In this document: one piece after another, positions 37,657 through 50,100 of the stretch
Layout of the letters: each line of letters opens with the position of its first letter
How positions within the stretch are numbered: the first letter of the stretch is position 1
Assembly (NCBI GenBank): GCA_025769875.1
Contig: JAGFNK010000078.1
Location: 1-64,000 of the forward strand
Direction: 5' to 3'
Source: Russula earlei
Lineage: Eukaryota > Basidiomycota > Agaricomycetes > Russulales > Russulaceae
Length of the DNA stretch: 64,000 nt
Program-made: the position numbers and the translations under genes
The notes under the pieces: generated by a model
The model's database searches: none
Seen by the model: the letters and a program-made list of their open reading frames with translations, nothing else
Told to the model about the DNA's origin: nothing

Positions 37657-38769
37657 TTACCAGACAGCCCGCGTCGCGTACGCAAACTGGCCGTGCGCGG
37701 TCTTTGGCTTTTGGGAGGGTACAGCAGACAAAGCAGCAGGTGCCGAGGCGATCGCCTTTGCAGGCTTCACCAGCATCGGTGCCGGTCCGTGACCGTGGGG
37801 AATGACCGGACCCTGGACGGGGCTCGAGTCTGCCGAAACAACCTTGACAAATCCTGTCCCGTGAGCATCCGGTGGTGTTTGCGGCGAAGCGGACGAGGCG
37901 GGAGACGTCGATGCAGAGTGGGAAGCATCTGGGGTATCGGGAGGCGATGAGGGGTATGTGGGGATCGACGGGCTGGGAATAACGGGCGCATCTTTAGGAA
38001 GGGGAACACGGGGAGTGAACGAGGGAATCGTCGAGCCAGTCGAGTTGACATTGCTCGCGCTTTGGTGGGTGAACGGCGCCGGCGCCGGCTGAGGAAGGAC
38101 GACAGGGGGGTAAGGACCTGGCCCAGCAAAGTCATGCTGGACGCGACATTGAAAGTCGCGCAATGTCGACGCGTCTACGTTCAGCTGCCACTCCAGGTAC
38201 GAGCACATCTCTCGTTCCATCTGATTGATCTCCCGTAGCGCAAACATACCCTGGCCTACGATGCACCACGACTTGTTAGAATAAGTATCGTCGCATATGA
38301 TCTTGGAAGCGAGCATGAAAGCTGAAATAAATAGACGATGTCCAGATGAACCCTTGGCGGCCGGAAAACGGGCCTTTAAACGTTGAAGCAAGTAGAGCGC
38401 GGCAAAAGTGACCGAACTGTGGAGCCGCGTCCGGTGAAGCGCGTAGGCAATAAAATGGTCTAACCGAGGCGTTGGAGTGGTCGAAGGCGGCACCGGGGGA
38501 GGGGGGACATCGGGACAGGCAAATAGGTGGGACACAAAGCGAGCGCAGAGCTTGGCTGTGGACTCGTGTCCGTGATACGGGTCGCTCCCACTCGCACCCT
38601 GCGGAAGAGGGGGAGGGAGCGTGAGAAGGTGTCAAGGTTAAAGTTCGGAGGAAGCGCTCACCGATGAAGGACCGTGGGCTGTGGTCGTGGCGGATGGCCT
38701 AGACAGTTTCTGGGCCTTGCGAAAGGGGGAAGGATGTCTTGGGGGAACGGGGCCAGACACTGCAGCCAT
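37657..38769 (-). CDS. Pcl-type cyclin (Pho85 cyclin family)
   Basis: Pcl cyclins activate the Pho85/CDK5-type kinase in cell-cycle and nutrient control. The model is complement(join(37657..38598, 38662..38769)), 349 aa. Exon 1 (MAAVSGPVPPRHPSPFRKAQ..) joins at phase 0 to GASGSDPYHGHESTAKLCA. The cyclin box includes FIAYALHRTRLHSSVTFAAL, KGSSGHRLFISAFMLASKI, ICDDTYSNKSWCIVGQ and ALREINQMEREMCSYLEWQL, which match Pcl1/2-like proteins well. The C-terminal 170 residues are Pro/Ser/Ala-rich and likely disordered, with several S/T-P sites. The family is sure; which Pcl (Pcl1/2 versus Pcl9) is not. Confidence 0.92.
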
Positions 38770-40534
38770 TGGATGGGTAGGAGGGGACGGGACCGATATC
38801 GATGGATGAAAAAAAGGGGAGGGGGCTACAGAAGGGGGAGGGAGCGTGAGTGGATGGGTGGTTAAAGGGGGTGGGGTGGGGGCGAAGATACTTATAGGGA
38901 AGAAGGTGAGGGGAGCAAAGGTAGCAAAAGGGCACGAGGCACAAACCCTCTCACGGGGAAGTCAGTTTGTTTTTCTGACATGATGACAGGCGGCAGCCAG
39001 CCGGTCAAACCCGTTTCGAAGGGCCTCGTGTTGCCCATTCACCCTCGCCTCGAGGCCTCCAGCCGCCACAGTCCCCGCATGGGAGAGGGTGAATAACGGT
39101 GCCCTGACATGAACACAGGCCTACACGCAGGGCCCACGCACTTTGTCCTTGCTCCCCCCCCCCCGGCCCATCAGAAAAGAATAAAATATAGACAAATCGG
39201 GCCGCAATCACCGAGCGCTACCCTCTGGCAGGCCAGGTGGCTCATAATAGGAATGATGGATCGATCGCTCACCTTGTCGTAACGTCTGCAACACCAGGCA
39301 AGGTGTGGAGAAAGGAGAAAGGGGGAGGATGTGTAGCAGGGAGGGATCAGTCAAGGTCGGGGTCGGAGGGAAAAGGTGGAGACCGTTATATATAACACAC
39401 CCTGCCACAGTAGTCATCATCATTTTTCATTTTTTTCACCACAGGATGGTGCAACTGAAAAAATTTTAGTGCGAGACCCTGTCCGCTCACCGCGCCTTCG
39501 GATCCACCTAGGCGCCGCCAGATTCGAGATCTCGTAAAAATCACTTCGGACCTTCCCACTCTTGTCTCCTCTCCCCCCCCTTTTTTCTCGTCCCCGGCCC
39601 GGCCACTTCCTCCTCCCCGACGACCGAGCTCAATCAAGGCGGTGTGGCCCTCATAATGCGTTGCAAGGCTTCCAGCCCAGCCCTCGATCCTTGCAATTCA
39701 CCGCTTGACGACTGACACAGCGGTCACTCGACGTCACCATCGATTCTCTTCGGGTTCAGCGCTACTCTACAGCGGGCCCTCTTACACATACACCGCGTAT
39801 CCCGACTGACTGTAGTTGTCACGCCCTACATACGTATGTCGCACCCACAACTGCTGTGAATACATAATCCTCGTGATCTCCAACGCCATCATCAAATTTT
39901 ATCAAATGGAGCCTGTTGGCCGTCAGAAAGCACGTCGACCAACCCTTCTTAATTGCTTGCGTGTGGCGCCGACCCGGTCGTAAACTGAATCAGGTGGTGT
40001 CGGCACAGTCCGCTTTGCCCGGGAATTGACAGCCAGCTCGACGACGCATTTCCTAACGGCACTCCCTCCTTCCTTCCCTGGTATCCCCTGCCTCGTGTTC
40101 GCCATTCGATCTTTTGACTCGCACCTCTCCATAGTTGTCCGCTTTGCCCTCAGTGCCATGCGGTGCGGTGCTCCAAATAACTGGATCGAATTCGTCACCT
40201 GAGCGACCCACGGCCCAATGTCCAAATATGATCTCCCGCCAATACCACACATCACGATCATCCATCATACGTTCCGAAGCTAAAATCGTTTCCTCGAAAC
40301 CCCCCCCTCCCCACGTTCTTACCGCCAGGAACACTGAACCCCGGCGAGACTACCTGTTCACCGCAACTGCGACTCGGAAATGGTTCATCATCGTTACAAA
40401 TTTTACATGGTGACTAGGCGACTTTGTGCCGAGTAACAATGATTCCGTGGCAGGGCAATGATTCCATTCCATAACACTATCACCTTTTATATATTTATCG
40501 GACTCGAACAGTTTGAATCCCATCTTTCACATCA
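38770..40534. other. Intergenic (1.8 kb)
   Basis: No gene is supported; overlapping short frames lack motifs. It includes purine- and pyrimidine-rich runs (38810-38900), a C run near 39155, and a TATATATAAC element near 39388-39397 that could be a TATA box for the minus-strand cyclin if its leader is about 600 bp. The PER1 3' UTR lies at the right end. Confidence 0.45.
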
Positions 40535-41840
40535 TCACAGCCTCCTTCCTCTCCATCCGGCGTCCTGCGCGTCCCTAAGGAGAAAGTCGTACCACAGCAC
40601 AGCTAACGGCGCTGTTGCGAGGTGCCACAGCGCATGGGCATCGAGTACCCTGCCCCATGGTTGAAAGTCGAATAACTCTAGGGCCGTGGCCGCGGTCGTC
40701 AATGCGACGGTCAAGGCGGCTGTGTGCTGGCGTGCGCAGGACGATAGCTCCCCGGCATCGCCGCATACCGGTTGAGCGGGGAGCTACCGGGAACGGCGAA
40801 CTGAACCCACATCGCATGGTGCACGAGCCCGAGCACAACGTTGAATACGATGTTGTAAGTGTAGTCGAAGCGAGGGGCCAATGCGAGATACGAGACATGT
40901 CCGATGTACGCGACCACAGCCAGCGCACGCCACACATACAAGAATGCGCGTCTCTCAGGGCGACCCGGAAAGGCGGGCGTGCCTGGGTACAAGTGGAGGA
41001 GTCGCACGACAGTCATGTAGAGTGCGTACAGGATCGCGAGGGCGGCCGAAAAGTAGTCCAATTTCTCTGTTAGTGGCGTGTCTGTGTATGCGCGAGGCGC
41101 CCAGAGGTGGGGGCGCGCATCAGTCAGCCGAGACGCGTTTCTTGTACATCAGAAAGAAGGCGCAAAATGCAGGAACTCGTTTAAGGCATGCGGGGCCGCC
41201 CCCTCACCGGCGAGGAACAACAAAGCGAAAGGACGGGATGGGAGTGTGTGTGGAAAAGAAATGGAGAGGAAAAAGAAAAAGAAAAAGAAAAAAAAAAAAA
41301 AAGGGAGCAGCACGCACCACGAGTATGGAACACCGCGGACCAGACCCACGCGTTGATGCTCGCGTAGGCCCAGGTGAGGTAGAAGGGCCGCATTGGGTGC
41401 GCGGGATGCACGCCGCGGCGCAGCCAGTCCACGCCGAGGACGTGCATGAGCAGGTTCGCGAGGGAGAACGCGACCGCGGCGGGCTCCTGCATCCCGGCGA
41501 GACGCCAGAACGGCCACTTGCCGTAGAACTGCTGCATCGGCACGCCGCTCTCCGCCGCCAGGTCCGTCAGCGCGTGCATGCACGCGTACTTGCAGTCGTC
41601 CGCGCACGTCCACCGCGTGAGCCGCAGCGCGAGCGGGAGCGGGAGCGGCGGCCGCGGTGCGGAGTCCGGGTCGGTCGCGAGGACGTGCCGGCCGTCGGCT
41701 GTGCAGGCCTGTCGCGTGCATCGGTCGAGGCACCGCTGGAACTCGTCCGAACGGTCGCCGGACGAGGCGAGGGCGGCGGGCGGGCCGCGGGTAAATGCGA
41801 TGACGAGGAAGAGGATGGACGGGAGAAGGAACAAGCGCAT
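40535..41840 (-). CDS. PER1: PER1-like GPI-anchor lipid-remodelling protein (PGAP3 family)
   Basis: Per1/PGAP3 acts in the ER (yeast) or Golgi (mammals) to remove the unsaturated sn-2 acyl chain from GPI-anchored proteins. The start MRLFLLPSILFLVIAFTRG gives a signal peptide. A lumenal cysteine-rich domain follows (DEFQRCLDRCTRQAC, WTCADDCKYACMHAL), then QFYGKWPFWRLAGMQEPAAV, the family hallmark, and about seven helices with conserved His: AYASINAWVWSAVFHTR, DTPLTEKLDYFSAALAI, VFNVVLGLVHHAMWV. The end is LELFDFQPWGRVLDAHALWH and WRGRRL with TGA at 40535. Two or three short introns are read (one holds a long A/T run). It is divergent from the HDAC gene. Confidence 0.93.
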
Positions 41841-42296
41841 GGTGTTTGTTGCCCCTTGGGTTTGATGGGCGGGTCGTGTCTGGGTCTGGTCTGCTGTGGG
41901 GAACAGGAACACGGGGGACGAGGGATGGCGTTTCGCGTTTCGGATTTCGGATTTCGGATGGACCGACCGGCTTACGTTCCGTTCTGTCTGTGGCCCTTCG
42001 CTGGCTTGGCTTGGCCCCCTTGCGGGAATCACGGAGCTCGTGCGGGGTGCGCTGACTAATTCCCGTGTGCGGCTTCAAAACAGTTCACGGTTCGGCTAAT
42101 AGTAAGCATCCCGCATCTCCTCCCCCGGGATTTCATTGAATCCAGTTGGATCTTTCGGTTTGGGTTTGGACGTCGACGACATTCGACATTCGATATTAGG
42201 GTAAGTGGTCATCACGCGGGGGACGCATGATCCGACCAATCTCACACGCCCTTCCCCCACACAGGCACTGCCTCTCGGACCCACTTTCACGCTGGC
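41841..42296. promoter_or_regulatory. Divergent intergenic region PER1/HOS2 (456 bp)
   Basis: This is the shared upstream region of the two divergent genes. It contains a short repeat TTTCGGATTTCGGAT near 41938-41957. No other gene is seen. Confidence 0.5.
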
Positions 42297-44375
42297 ATGC
42301 GCAAGTATGAAACGTACACATTTTCCGCTTCAAAATTTTTTGCAGATAGGGGCGCCGAGGGAACCGCACAACCACTGACGGAAAGAGTCAACGTGAGTCG
42401 GCTGGGCAAAGCGTCGTGCCCACGAGGGAATCGATGGTGACCGGTCATCTGCCCTTGCCCCCACAGCCTCATTCTCGTCCAATTGTGTCCTATTATTTCC
42501 CCAAAGGCGTCGGCGAACACCATTATGGCGTAATGTTGTCATCCCCTACGTTCCGTGCATGTACCGACCCGACCATGTTGTGCTGCAGGAACGACATCCG
42601 ATGAAGCCGCACAGACTCTCTCTGACCAATGCGCTCGTCATGGGATATGGCCTTGACAAGCAGATTCACCACATCTACAATCCGCGATTAGCAACCCGCG
42701 AGGAGCTCGAGGCCTACCACGATCCTCAATATATAGATTTTCTTTCCAAGCAAGTGTGTGCCATCTCACACAAGGTCCTAATGTGACTAATCCAGTCGTC
42801 GTACTACATTCAGAGTGACTCCCGGGAACCAAGATGAAATGAAGCATCTTGTTGACACATTCAATTGTGTCGAGGATTGTCCAATATTCGCAGACATGTT
42901 CGATTTCTGCAAAATGTACACCGGTGGCTCGCTCGCTGGTGCCCGTAAGCTTTCCGCAGGCACCACAGACACAGCGATCAATTGGTCCGGCGGCCTTCAC
43001 CATGCCAAGCGTGGCGAGGCAAACGGATTTTGCTACATCAACGATGCCGTACTGGCCATATTGGAGATGCTCAAGTGCGTAGAGCCATACCAGCCCTGTA
43101 TCGCAGTTCTAAACAGCTCTCTGCGATAGATACCACCCTCGCGTGCTATACATAGACATCGACATCCATCACGGCGACGGTGTCGAGCTCGCTTTCTACC
43201 ACTCGAACCGCGTCATGACCGTTTCCTTTCACAAGTATACGGGCGACTTTTTCCCAGGCACCGGCAAGCTCGACGAGAATGGTGCCGGGCTCGGCAAGTA
43301 CTTTTGTCTCAACGTGCCACTGCAGGACGGCATCGACGACGACATGTACCTGACTGTGTTCAAAACCGTCATCGGTGACACCGTCACACACTTCCAGCCC
43401 ACCAGCATCGTGCTGCAGTGTGGCGCCGACTCGTTAGGCCTCGATCGGCTCGGCGCATTCAACTTGTCCATTGCCGCTCACGGCGAGTGCGTCAACTATG
43501 TGCGCACTTTCGCCGTACCGCTACTCGTCGTGGGCGGTGGCGGATACACGGTCAAGAACGTATCTCGCTGCTGGGCATACGAGACCGCCGTCCTTGTTGG
43601 GGCAGACATACCCGACACGCTCCCCGCGACGATTTACGACGCGTACTTTGCGGACTCGGGCTGGAAGCTGCATCCCCCGCTCACGGGCAAGGTCGACAAC
43701 CTCAACTCTCCCGCCAGCCTGCAGCGCATCACGGTGAGCATCCGCGAGAAGCTGCGTTACCTCGGCGGTGCACCGAGCGTGGCCATGCGCGAGATCCCGC
43801 CCGGGCTCGAAGAGTGGCTCGCGACCGAAGAGGCGGCCGCAGAAGTGGAGCAGGAAGCCGAAGCCGACGCGAGCGCGAGCGCGCGCCCGTTGCGCAGGCG
43901 CGTCGCACCGAACGAGTTCTACGCGGGCGACGACGACGTGGACGACGAGGGCGTCGACGCGGACGGCGACGAAACTCCCTCAAGACGCGCACCTGCGCGC
44001 CGCGCGCGCGGCAGCTCCCGGCGCTACACGCGGCGTTCCTCCGCTCGGAGCCGGTCCGTGGCCGGTGGTACGAAGGAGGACGAGGAGCAACCGCTGCGTC
44101 CCGAAGAGGCAAGCGCCCCGAGTCGGCAGCCGTCCGAGTCCGCCCTCGTTTCAGCGCAGGCGCCGCCGCCTTCTTCTCAAACATCATCACCGTCAGCGTC
44201 ACGCGCAAGCCGCTCCCGTCGCGGGAATCCCCGGGCTCGTACCCGACCTCGCGCCAAAGAGAGGGGACAGGAAGATTATTCGCCTCCGCCGGCGCCACCA
44301 CCACCACTACCACCCGCTTCCGAAGGAGAGCAGTCCGTGTCTATTCCGATGATGGACCTCGATGTGGAGGCGTAA
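42297..44375 (+). CDS. HOS2: Class I histone deacetylase, HOS2/HDAC3 type
   Basis: This is a Zn-dependent lysine deacetylase, in yeast the catalytic subunit of Set3C. Exon 1 starts [33 protein letters not shown], then [39 protein letters not shown] and DFLS follow. Catalytic residues are intact: [20 protein letters not shown] (His dyad), [13 protein letters not shown] (Zn-binding Asp/His), [20 protein letters not shown] and [14 protein letters not shown] (active-site Tyr). [15 protein letters not shown] matches the HDAC3 C-terminal block. A long basic and Ser/Pro-rich tail of about 130 residues follows, ending MMDLDVEA. Introns are short; at the boundary near 42752 the second GT of GTGTGTGCC gives the correct phase. 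HDAC3-like residues favour HOS2 over RPD3. Confidence 0.94.
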
Positions 44376-45654
44376 GGGCATGGGGGTGCCCACCGTGCCG
44401 TGCCTTCCAGTCCGCCCATCTACACATCTGGCGCCATGTTCTGGTGTATGTGACAGGAGCCCCTCGGCACCTTTGGAAAGATAAGGTGCGTGGACAAAAG
44501 CGGTGCGCGACGCCGATCCATTGTTAGTCGCATCAGACCCTGAGTTCAGAGTCCTTGTCACACAATTGGCGTCTTAGTTTCTTCATGCTTCCGGTATAGC
44601 GCATCGTTCTCACCCTTGATGGAACGATTAGGGCGTTGTGCGTTGTTATACTATTCGCCTCCTGAGAGCTGAGAGCGCAACCACGTGGGGAGGCAGTGAA
44701 TGTACGGTTGCAGTGAGATTCGCATGGTAGCCCCTTTCTCGTTCTGATCACATCGATATATATATGCATCGATTAGGCATGGCATAGGCACATCACATCA
44801 ATAATAACGCTCAAACTCAAACACCCTTCCACAGAGATTGTTCTCCCCATTCATTCATACAAATGAGGTCTACCACCGTCGTCCGTTCTGACGTGGACGG
44901 GGGGGGGTTTTTTTTTTTTTCCCGCGATTCGGAAGCAATCTGGCCCCCCTGATATGTATAGTAGGCCATGTGTGTGTGCACCAAAGGCAGCCTTCCTTCC
45001 TCCGAGGCCCCCGCCCCGTGCGAACGGAGACACACAGCTTGGGCCGTCACGGTGACGGAGCATACAACGCATGGAAGGCCCCCACGTGCGAGAGGGATGT
45101 GATTGTGCTTATCGCACGCGACAACCACAAACCCGCATGAACACCGCCTTCGGGGCGCCCTAAGCTAATATGGCACATTTTCATCTTGCGCTTGGCAACC
45201 TTTCCGCGATCGGGTACTAGTATTTGGGGGCGTCGTGCTCGGGAGGAATGGGCAGGTAGCGCCACACGAATGCAAAGGACGTAATCCCAACGTCAACATT
45301 TCCGTCTCTTTCTAGGTGATGTAGGAAAGATAAAAGGAGATCCCTGGGCGCCTATCATATCATACACATCAATCCTTTTTCCGAAGAATGGAACGTACAC
45401 GCGTGCGCCCGTGGAGAAAGAAAGCCAAAGAAGACGAGTAAGGTAGTAAAGTACTGAGACAATTCGGGGCGCTCGGGGCCAACCTTCGTACCGTATGCTA
45501 TCGTCGCCAAAATGTTGAAGAGTAGAGTGCGTCACAAAATACAAAAGACGTTCGGAGTCCGCCACACAAAAGAGAGAGTTCGTTATATCGTGATCATGAA
45601 AAGAGGAGGACAAAAGGATGTGAGCCGTCAAACATGTTGTCAACCAAGGCACAC
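44376..45654. other. Convergent intergenic region (1.3 kb)
   Basis: No gene is supported. A G8/T12 homopolymer pair lies near 44900-44922, and a dinucleotide ATATAT stretch lies near 44756-44765. Both flanking genes end here. Confidence 0.45.
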
Positions 45655-46581
45655 CTAGACATCCCGGAAGGGTGTGCTGCCCGCAAAAAGCGTGATCTCG
45701 TGTTCAGAGTCGGCCCTACGTGGCCGGGGCGTCAGAGGGCCAGGAACGTTGGTGATGCTGTTGGCGCCCAGGCCGCCAACGCCACTTCGGGTACCGCGAG
45801 CGTCGAGCCATTCCTCATCCGGCTCTTCTGTGGGGAACGACAGCACGTGGACGAGCGCATCTGGGGATGAACCTCGGCCGAAACTCGCGGAAGATTCGGC
45901 CGCGACGTGAGACGCCGAGCGAGACTTGTGCGCGCTGTCCGTGGTGACCTCTGTGAGGCTCGCACGGAGCGAGGCAGGCACCGACACTATGCGTGGGTGC
46001 TCCTCCTCCTCGAGTGACCGTTCTCGTTCTCGTGGGCGTTGCTGCTGCTGCTGAGGACGACAAGCCAACGCGACATCGCCACCGCCGCCGTTGTCGTCGT
46101 GGCGCTCGCGCAGGGGCTCATCGGTGGTGTCCCACTCGTCAGGGTCCGGGTCCTCGTCGCCTCTCGCGGGCACCCAGCCCGCGCCCGCGCGTCGCCCTTT
46201 GAATATGCTGCCGATTTTCTCGCTCAGCGAGCCCGGGAGGCCGATGGGCAACGGGTGCGCGCGCACGCCGTGGCGCCGGATCGAGTATTTGCGGCGGCGA
46301 GCGGCGCGGTCCGCGTCCGAGGGCTCGCCGTTGCGCAGGAGGAAATAGATGCCTGTGCTCGAGGCGACGACGATTGCCGCGAGCAGAATCACGACGACGA
46401 TGAAGGCTGAAGAAATCACAGATGGGCCGGGGGGTGGGGGTGTTTGGGCATGGGGCGTGGCTGGTTCGAGGGGTAATAAAACAAAAAACGTACCGGCCTC
46501 CGATCCACCGATCTTCGGTTCATGCGAAGCATGCCCTGTTGGTGTCGCCTGGATCGCAGTTGCGGGGCAATGGATGTTATG
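45655..46581 (-). CDS. Uncharacterised single-pass membrane protein, N-terminus unresolved
   Basis: The main exon reads AFIVVVILLAAIVVASSTGI (one helix), then FLLRNGEPSDADRAARRRKYS, a short basic stop-transfer, and a long acidic and Ser-rich cytoplasmic-like tail with a poly-Gln run, ending STPFRDV. An upstream exon (to 46581) contributes a soluble segment ending EPKIGGSEA, joined by a GTACGT intron. There is no ATG in the two readable exons, so a further 5' exon or start must lie upstream within about 46582-46700; I could not place it. The EP-x-IGGSEA-helix-YFLLRN layout suggests a small fungal type III or type I membrane protein. Function is unknown. Confidence 0.72.
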   Translation of the reverse strand, partial: HNIHCPATAIQATPTGHASHEPKIGGSEAGTFFVLLPLEPATPHAQTPPPPGPSVISSAFIVVVILLAAIVVASSTGIYFLLRNGEPSDADRAARRRKYSIRRHGVRAHPLPIGLPGSLSEKIGSIFKGRRAGAGWVPARGDEDPDPDEWDTTDEPLRERHDDNGGGGDVALACRPQQQQQRPRERERSLEEEEHPRIVSVPASLRASLTEVTTDSAHKSRSASHVAAESSASFGRGSSPDALVHVLSFPTEEPDEEWLDARGTRSGVGGLGANSITNVPGPLTPRPRRADSEHEITLFAGSTPFRDV

Positions 46582-47131
46582 CTACGTAGGAAGAGAAAAG
46601 TGGAGGGTGCTTGCCGAGGGTGGGGTGCCATCTTGCCGGGGCAGTGCAGTGTGGGGTGGCATACTTGGAGCCCGAGATACGCGCTAGATTAGATGAGAGA
46701 AAGAGGATAAGCGCCGGGAGCAAAGGAGTTTTTTTTTTTTTTTTCCTTCTCGTAAAGATCGAGAACGAGAACACGACGTAAAAAAAAAAGTGAGTGGCGC
46801 CCCGACAGTTGGAACGTGGAGCGTGGTGTCTCGTGGCCCACGACTGAACAACGTGACCCTATCTGCGCTTCTTGCAATTAGAGACAGCAGAACGTTCTTA
46901 TCATCGAGTCGTTCGTCGACATCGATTGGAAGTATTTTATTGAGGCACTCACTCACGTAAGGCAAAACGGAGGGGAGAGAAACGTTCCAACGTCTTCCAC
47001 GCTTGGTTTAGTTTAATGCTGCTGCACGTCCGAGGCTTTGCGGAGCACCAGGGGTCGTTCGTGACGTAGCCGGTTCCAGGTTTTTTATTCACCGACCTCG
47101 CCTCGTCGTTAGACCCCATCCCCTGTCTAGC
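46582..47131. other. Divergent upstream region
   Basis: This stretch lies between the membrane protein and the ATPase gene. It contains T15 and A9 runs near 46729-46744 and 46779-46790. The missing first exon of the minus-strand gene is probably here. No other gene is seen. Confidence 0.4.
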
Positions 47132-50100
47132 ATGTCCACGCAGCCGCCAGATCCAGAAAAGTCCCCCAGGCCAGACGACAATGACATCGAGGCCATAAAC
47201 ATCATCACTACCCGTGCTGTTGTTGCCTTTCCTGGAGAGGAACCTCCTCGCCGCGATGAGAAGTATCGTCCGGCAGGTGTGGAGCTGAAGCGACAGTTGA
47301 CCCAGGAAGAGATGCGTCTTGCCGACGCTGGCTATGAACACCTCACAAAGGATAAGTCTCGCCCCGAGAACACCAAGTTCGGTGACGTCGATATCACCGA
47401 GCACTCGCTGCCCATCGAGGAGATACAGGGGTTGCTCAACACATCCTTTAGTTGGTCAGACCCTGCCCAATCTCGTGGTCTTACCACAACCGAGGCAGAG
47501 GCGCGTCTCCAGCGTGACGGACCGAACGCTCTCACCCCCCCCAAGAAGAAATCCGCTTTGCAGAAGGTACCGTTCACATGCCCGACTCTGGCGATCTGCC
47601 TGCCTGATCACCCCCAATAGTACATCGACTGCCTCAGGTCCATGTTCAACATCATTCTGATCATTTCTGGTATTCTCGAGTACATCCTTCTCGGCATCGA
47701 CTTTCATGTGAGTCTTCGCCTGCCCTTCTATCATTGCGCATATCGAAATTCCCTCTCCCTGCAGGATAACATTCAGAACACTTACCTCGGTGGCATTCTC
47801 ATCGGAGTCGCTTTCCTCAACGCGTTCATCGAGTTCTACCAATTGCAGAAGTCCGAGGCGATCCTTGCGTCCTTCCTTGCTATGATTCCGCCGTCCTGCC
47901 GCGTCCTGCGTGATGGAAACCTCAACAGTATTCCTGCTGCTAGCCTCGTGAAGGGAGACGTCGTGCTTTTGGTATGTCCCATCCGGTGCCTATTTCTCCG
48001 GCTAATTTCCGACCGTCCTCGCACAGCGTGTCGGTGACAAGACCCCAGCAGACCTCCTTATCTTTGCCTCAATAGATCTCAAAATCGATAACAGTAGTCT
48101 CACCGGCGAGTCTGAACCTCAAGAACGTGGGCCCAGTCTCAAAGGGACGAGTCTTCGCCCAGTTGAAGCTGAGAACTTGGCACGTCGTGTTGTCCTTGCA
48201 CATCTCTACCACTCATCAGGAGGTCATAGGCTTTCAACTCGACTCTGATCGTGAACGGCGAAGGATGGGGTGGTATGTCTCCAAGAGCTCTCTTGAGGAT
48301 GTGCACTCAACTGATTGGTTAGTTGTCGTCCGGACTGGGGACCATACCCTTATCGGTGAGTCATCTTCCTTAGTTTCTGGCCCATTCACCAGACGAGTCT
48401 CTTATAGGTCAGATCGCGCGGCTCACGGGCGGCGAGACTGGGAACAAGTCTCCGCTGGCTGTTGAAATGTATGTATCTCGTGATGAGAGAATATGGTGAT
48501 CTGACCAAATACGTCATGAATATTTAGCGCTCGCTTTGTGATGCTGCTTTCTGGCATTGCGATTCTCTTCGCCATCGTGTTCCTCGCTGTTGGCGTGACT
48601 ACCGTTTACAAGGGAAAGGCAACCCAGACGTTCACCTTTGCGGTCTCGATTCTCGTGGCATTCGTCCCGGAGGGCTTACCGTCTACCGTTACGTTACTGT
48701 ACGTCTCTTGTATTGGCCGTCGTTTTGCATCGACCAACGTGTTTAGGCTGTCTATTGCTGCAAAGCGTATGGCTGCCCAGAATGTACTAGTCAAGGATCT
48801 ACAAGGCGTGGAGACTTTGGGTACTCATTAGCCTTTTATTCCTGTGACGTCGTGGCCTCTGACGCATTTTCTTTCAGGCTCGGTGGGTTTTTTTCGCCAA
48901 ATCCTGGACCTGACTCACCATTGGTGCTAGCTGACCTTGCTTGCCACCGACAAGACTGGCACCCTCACTCGGAATCAGATGACGGTGTGAACCCAAAGCC
49001 CAATATCCACTCAGCTGAGACTTACGCCCACATGTCAGGTGACGAACCTATGGAGCGGCGGCAAGATGTTCTCGGCATTCCAGTCGAACAATGACGAGCA
49101 AGATACCGCAACCTTCACACTCGACGCTCCTGGGATGAACGAGCTCGTTGCCACCGCTGCTCTCAATTCGCGTATAAAGTTTGATCGTGTCGATGTCGAA
49201 TTCTCGAAACGCGAGATCATGGGCGATGCAACCGAGACTGGCCTCGCACGCTTCGCAGGTCGTTCGTTGTCGGACTACGATGCTTACTTGCGCGCGTTTC
49301 CCAAGGTGTTTGAGGTGCCCTTCAACTCGATGAACAAATGGGCCCTAGTTATCGTCAACAAGCCCCATGACACCGGCCGTTTTGTGTCGTACATCAAAGG
49401 AGCACCTGAACGCGTTCTGGCGAAGAGCACGACCTATCTTAAGGATGGAAAAGTCTTACCCATAGACAACGTGTATAAAGAGAGCTACGAAGCGGCGTAC
49501 AACGTCAGTTGTCTTTACAGTGGCGGCGAATCCGTGGCTTATTTCTTGTTTGCAGTACATGGCTTCACGGGGTCACCGCGTGATTGGTTGTGCGCAGTAC
49601 CTCCTTCCAGAAGACAAATACCCTGTGGGCCATCCTTTTTCGAAGAAGGACCAGAACTTCCCGGACTCTGAATACTGTTTCCTGGGTCTGGTCTCACTCG
49701 AGGATCCACCCAAGCACGGGGTGCGCGAAGCCATTGGCACACTACGCCTGGCTGGCATAAGGGTCATCATGGTTACTGGTGTGTTGCTCATAAGCGATCA
49801 GTTTTCAACCGAATGCCTCGTTCATCCACCGCGACATCCTTATGTAGGCGATCACCCCAAGACCGCGGAGGCTATCGCCCGCAAAATCAATCTCATGGTT
49901 GGTGACACGAAAGATTCTCTCAGCGCCAAGACAGGTCGATCTGCTCGGGAAATATATGAAGACGAAGTATCGGCTGTGGTTATTCACGGTGATGACATTG
50001 ATTCGCTCGAAGGTTGGCAATGGGATTTAAGTAAGTCGACGGCATCGCCACGTGTTGCATGCTGTGGTGATCCAGACGTCATTTAGTTTTCGATAAACAA

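Noticed and set aside
40881..42059. 392-codon plus-strand frame over PER1
   Set aside because: It is antisense to well-conserved PER1 exons and contains intronic A-runs translated as poly-Lys.
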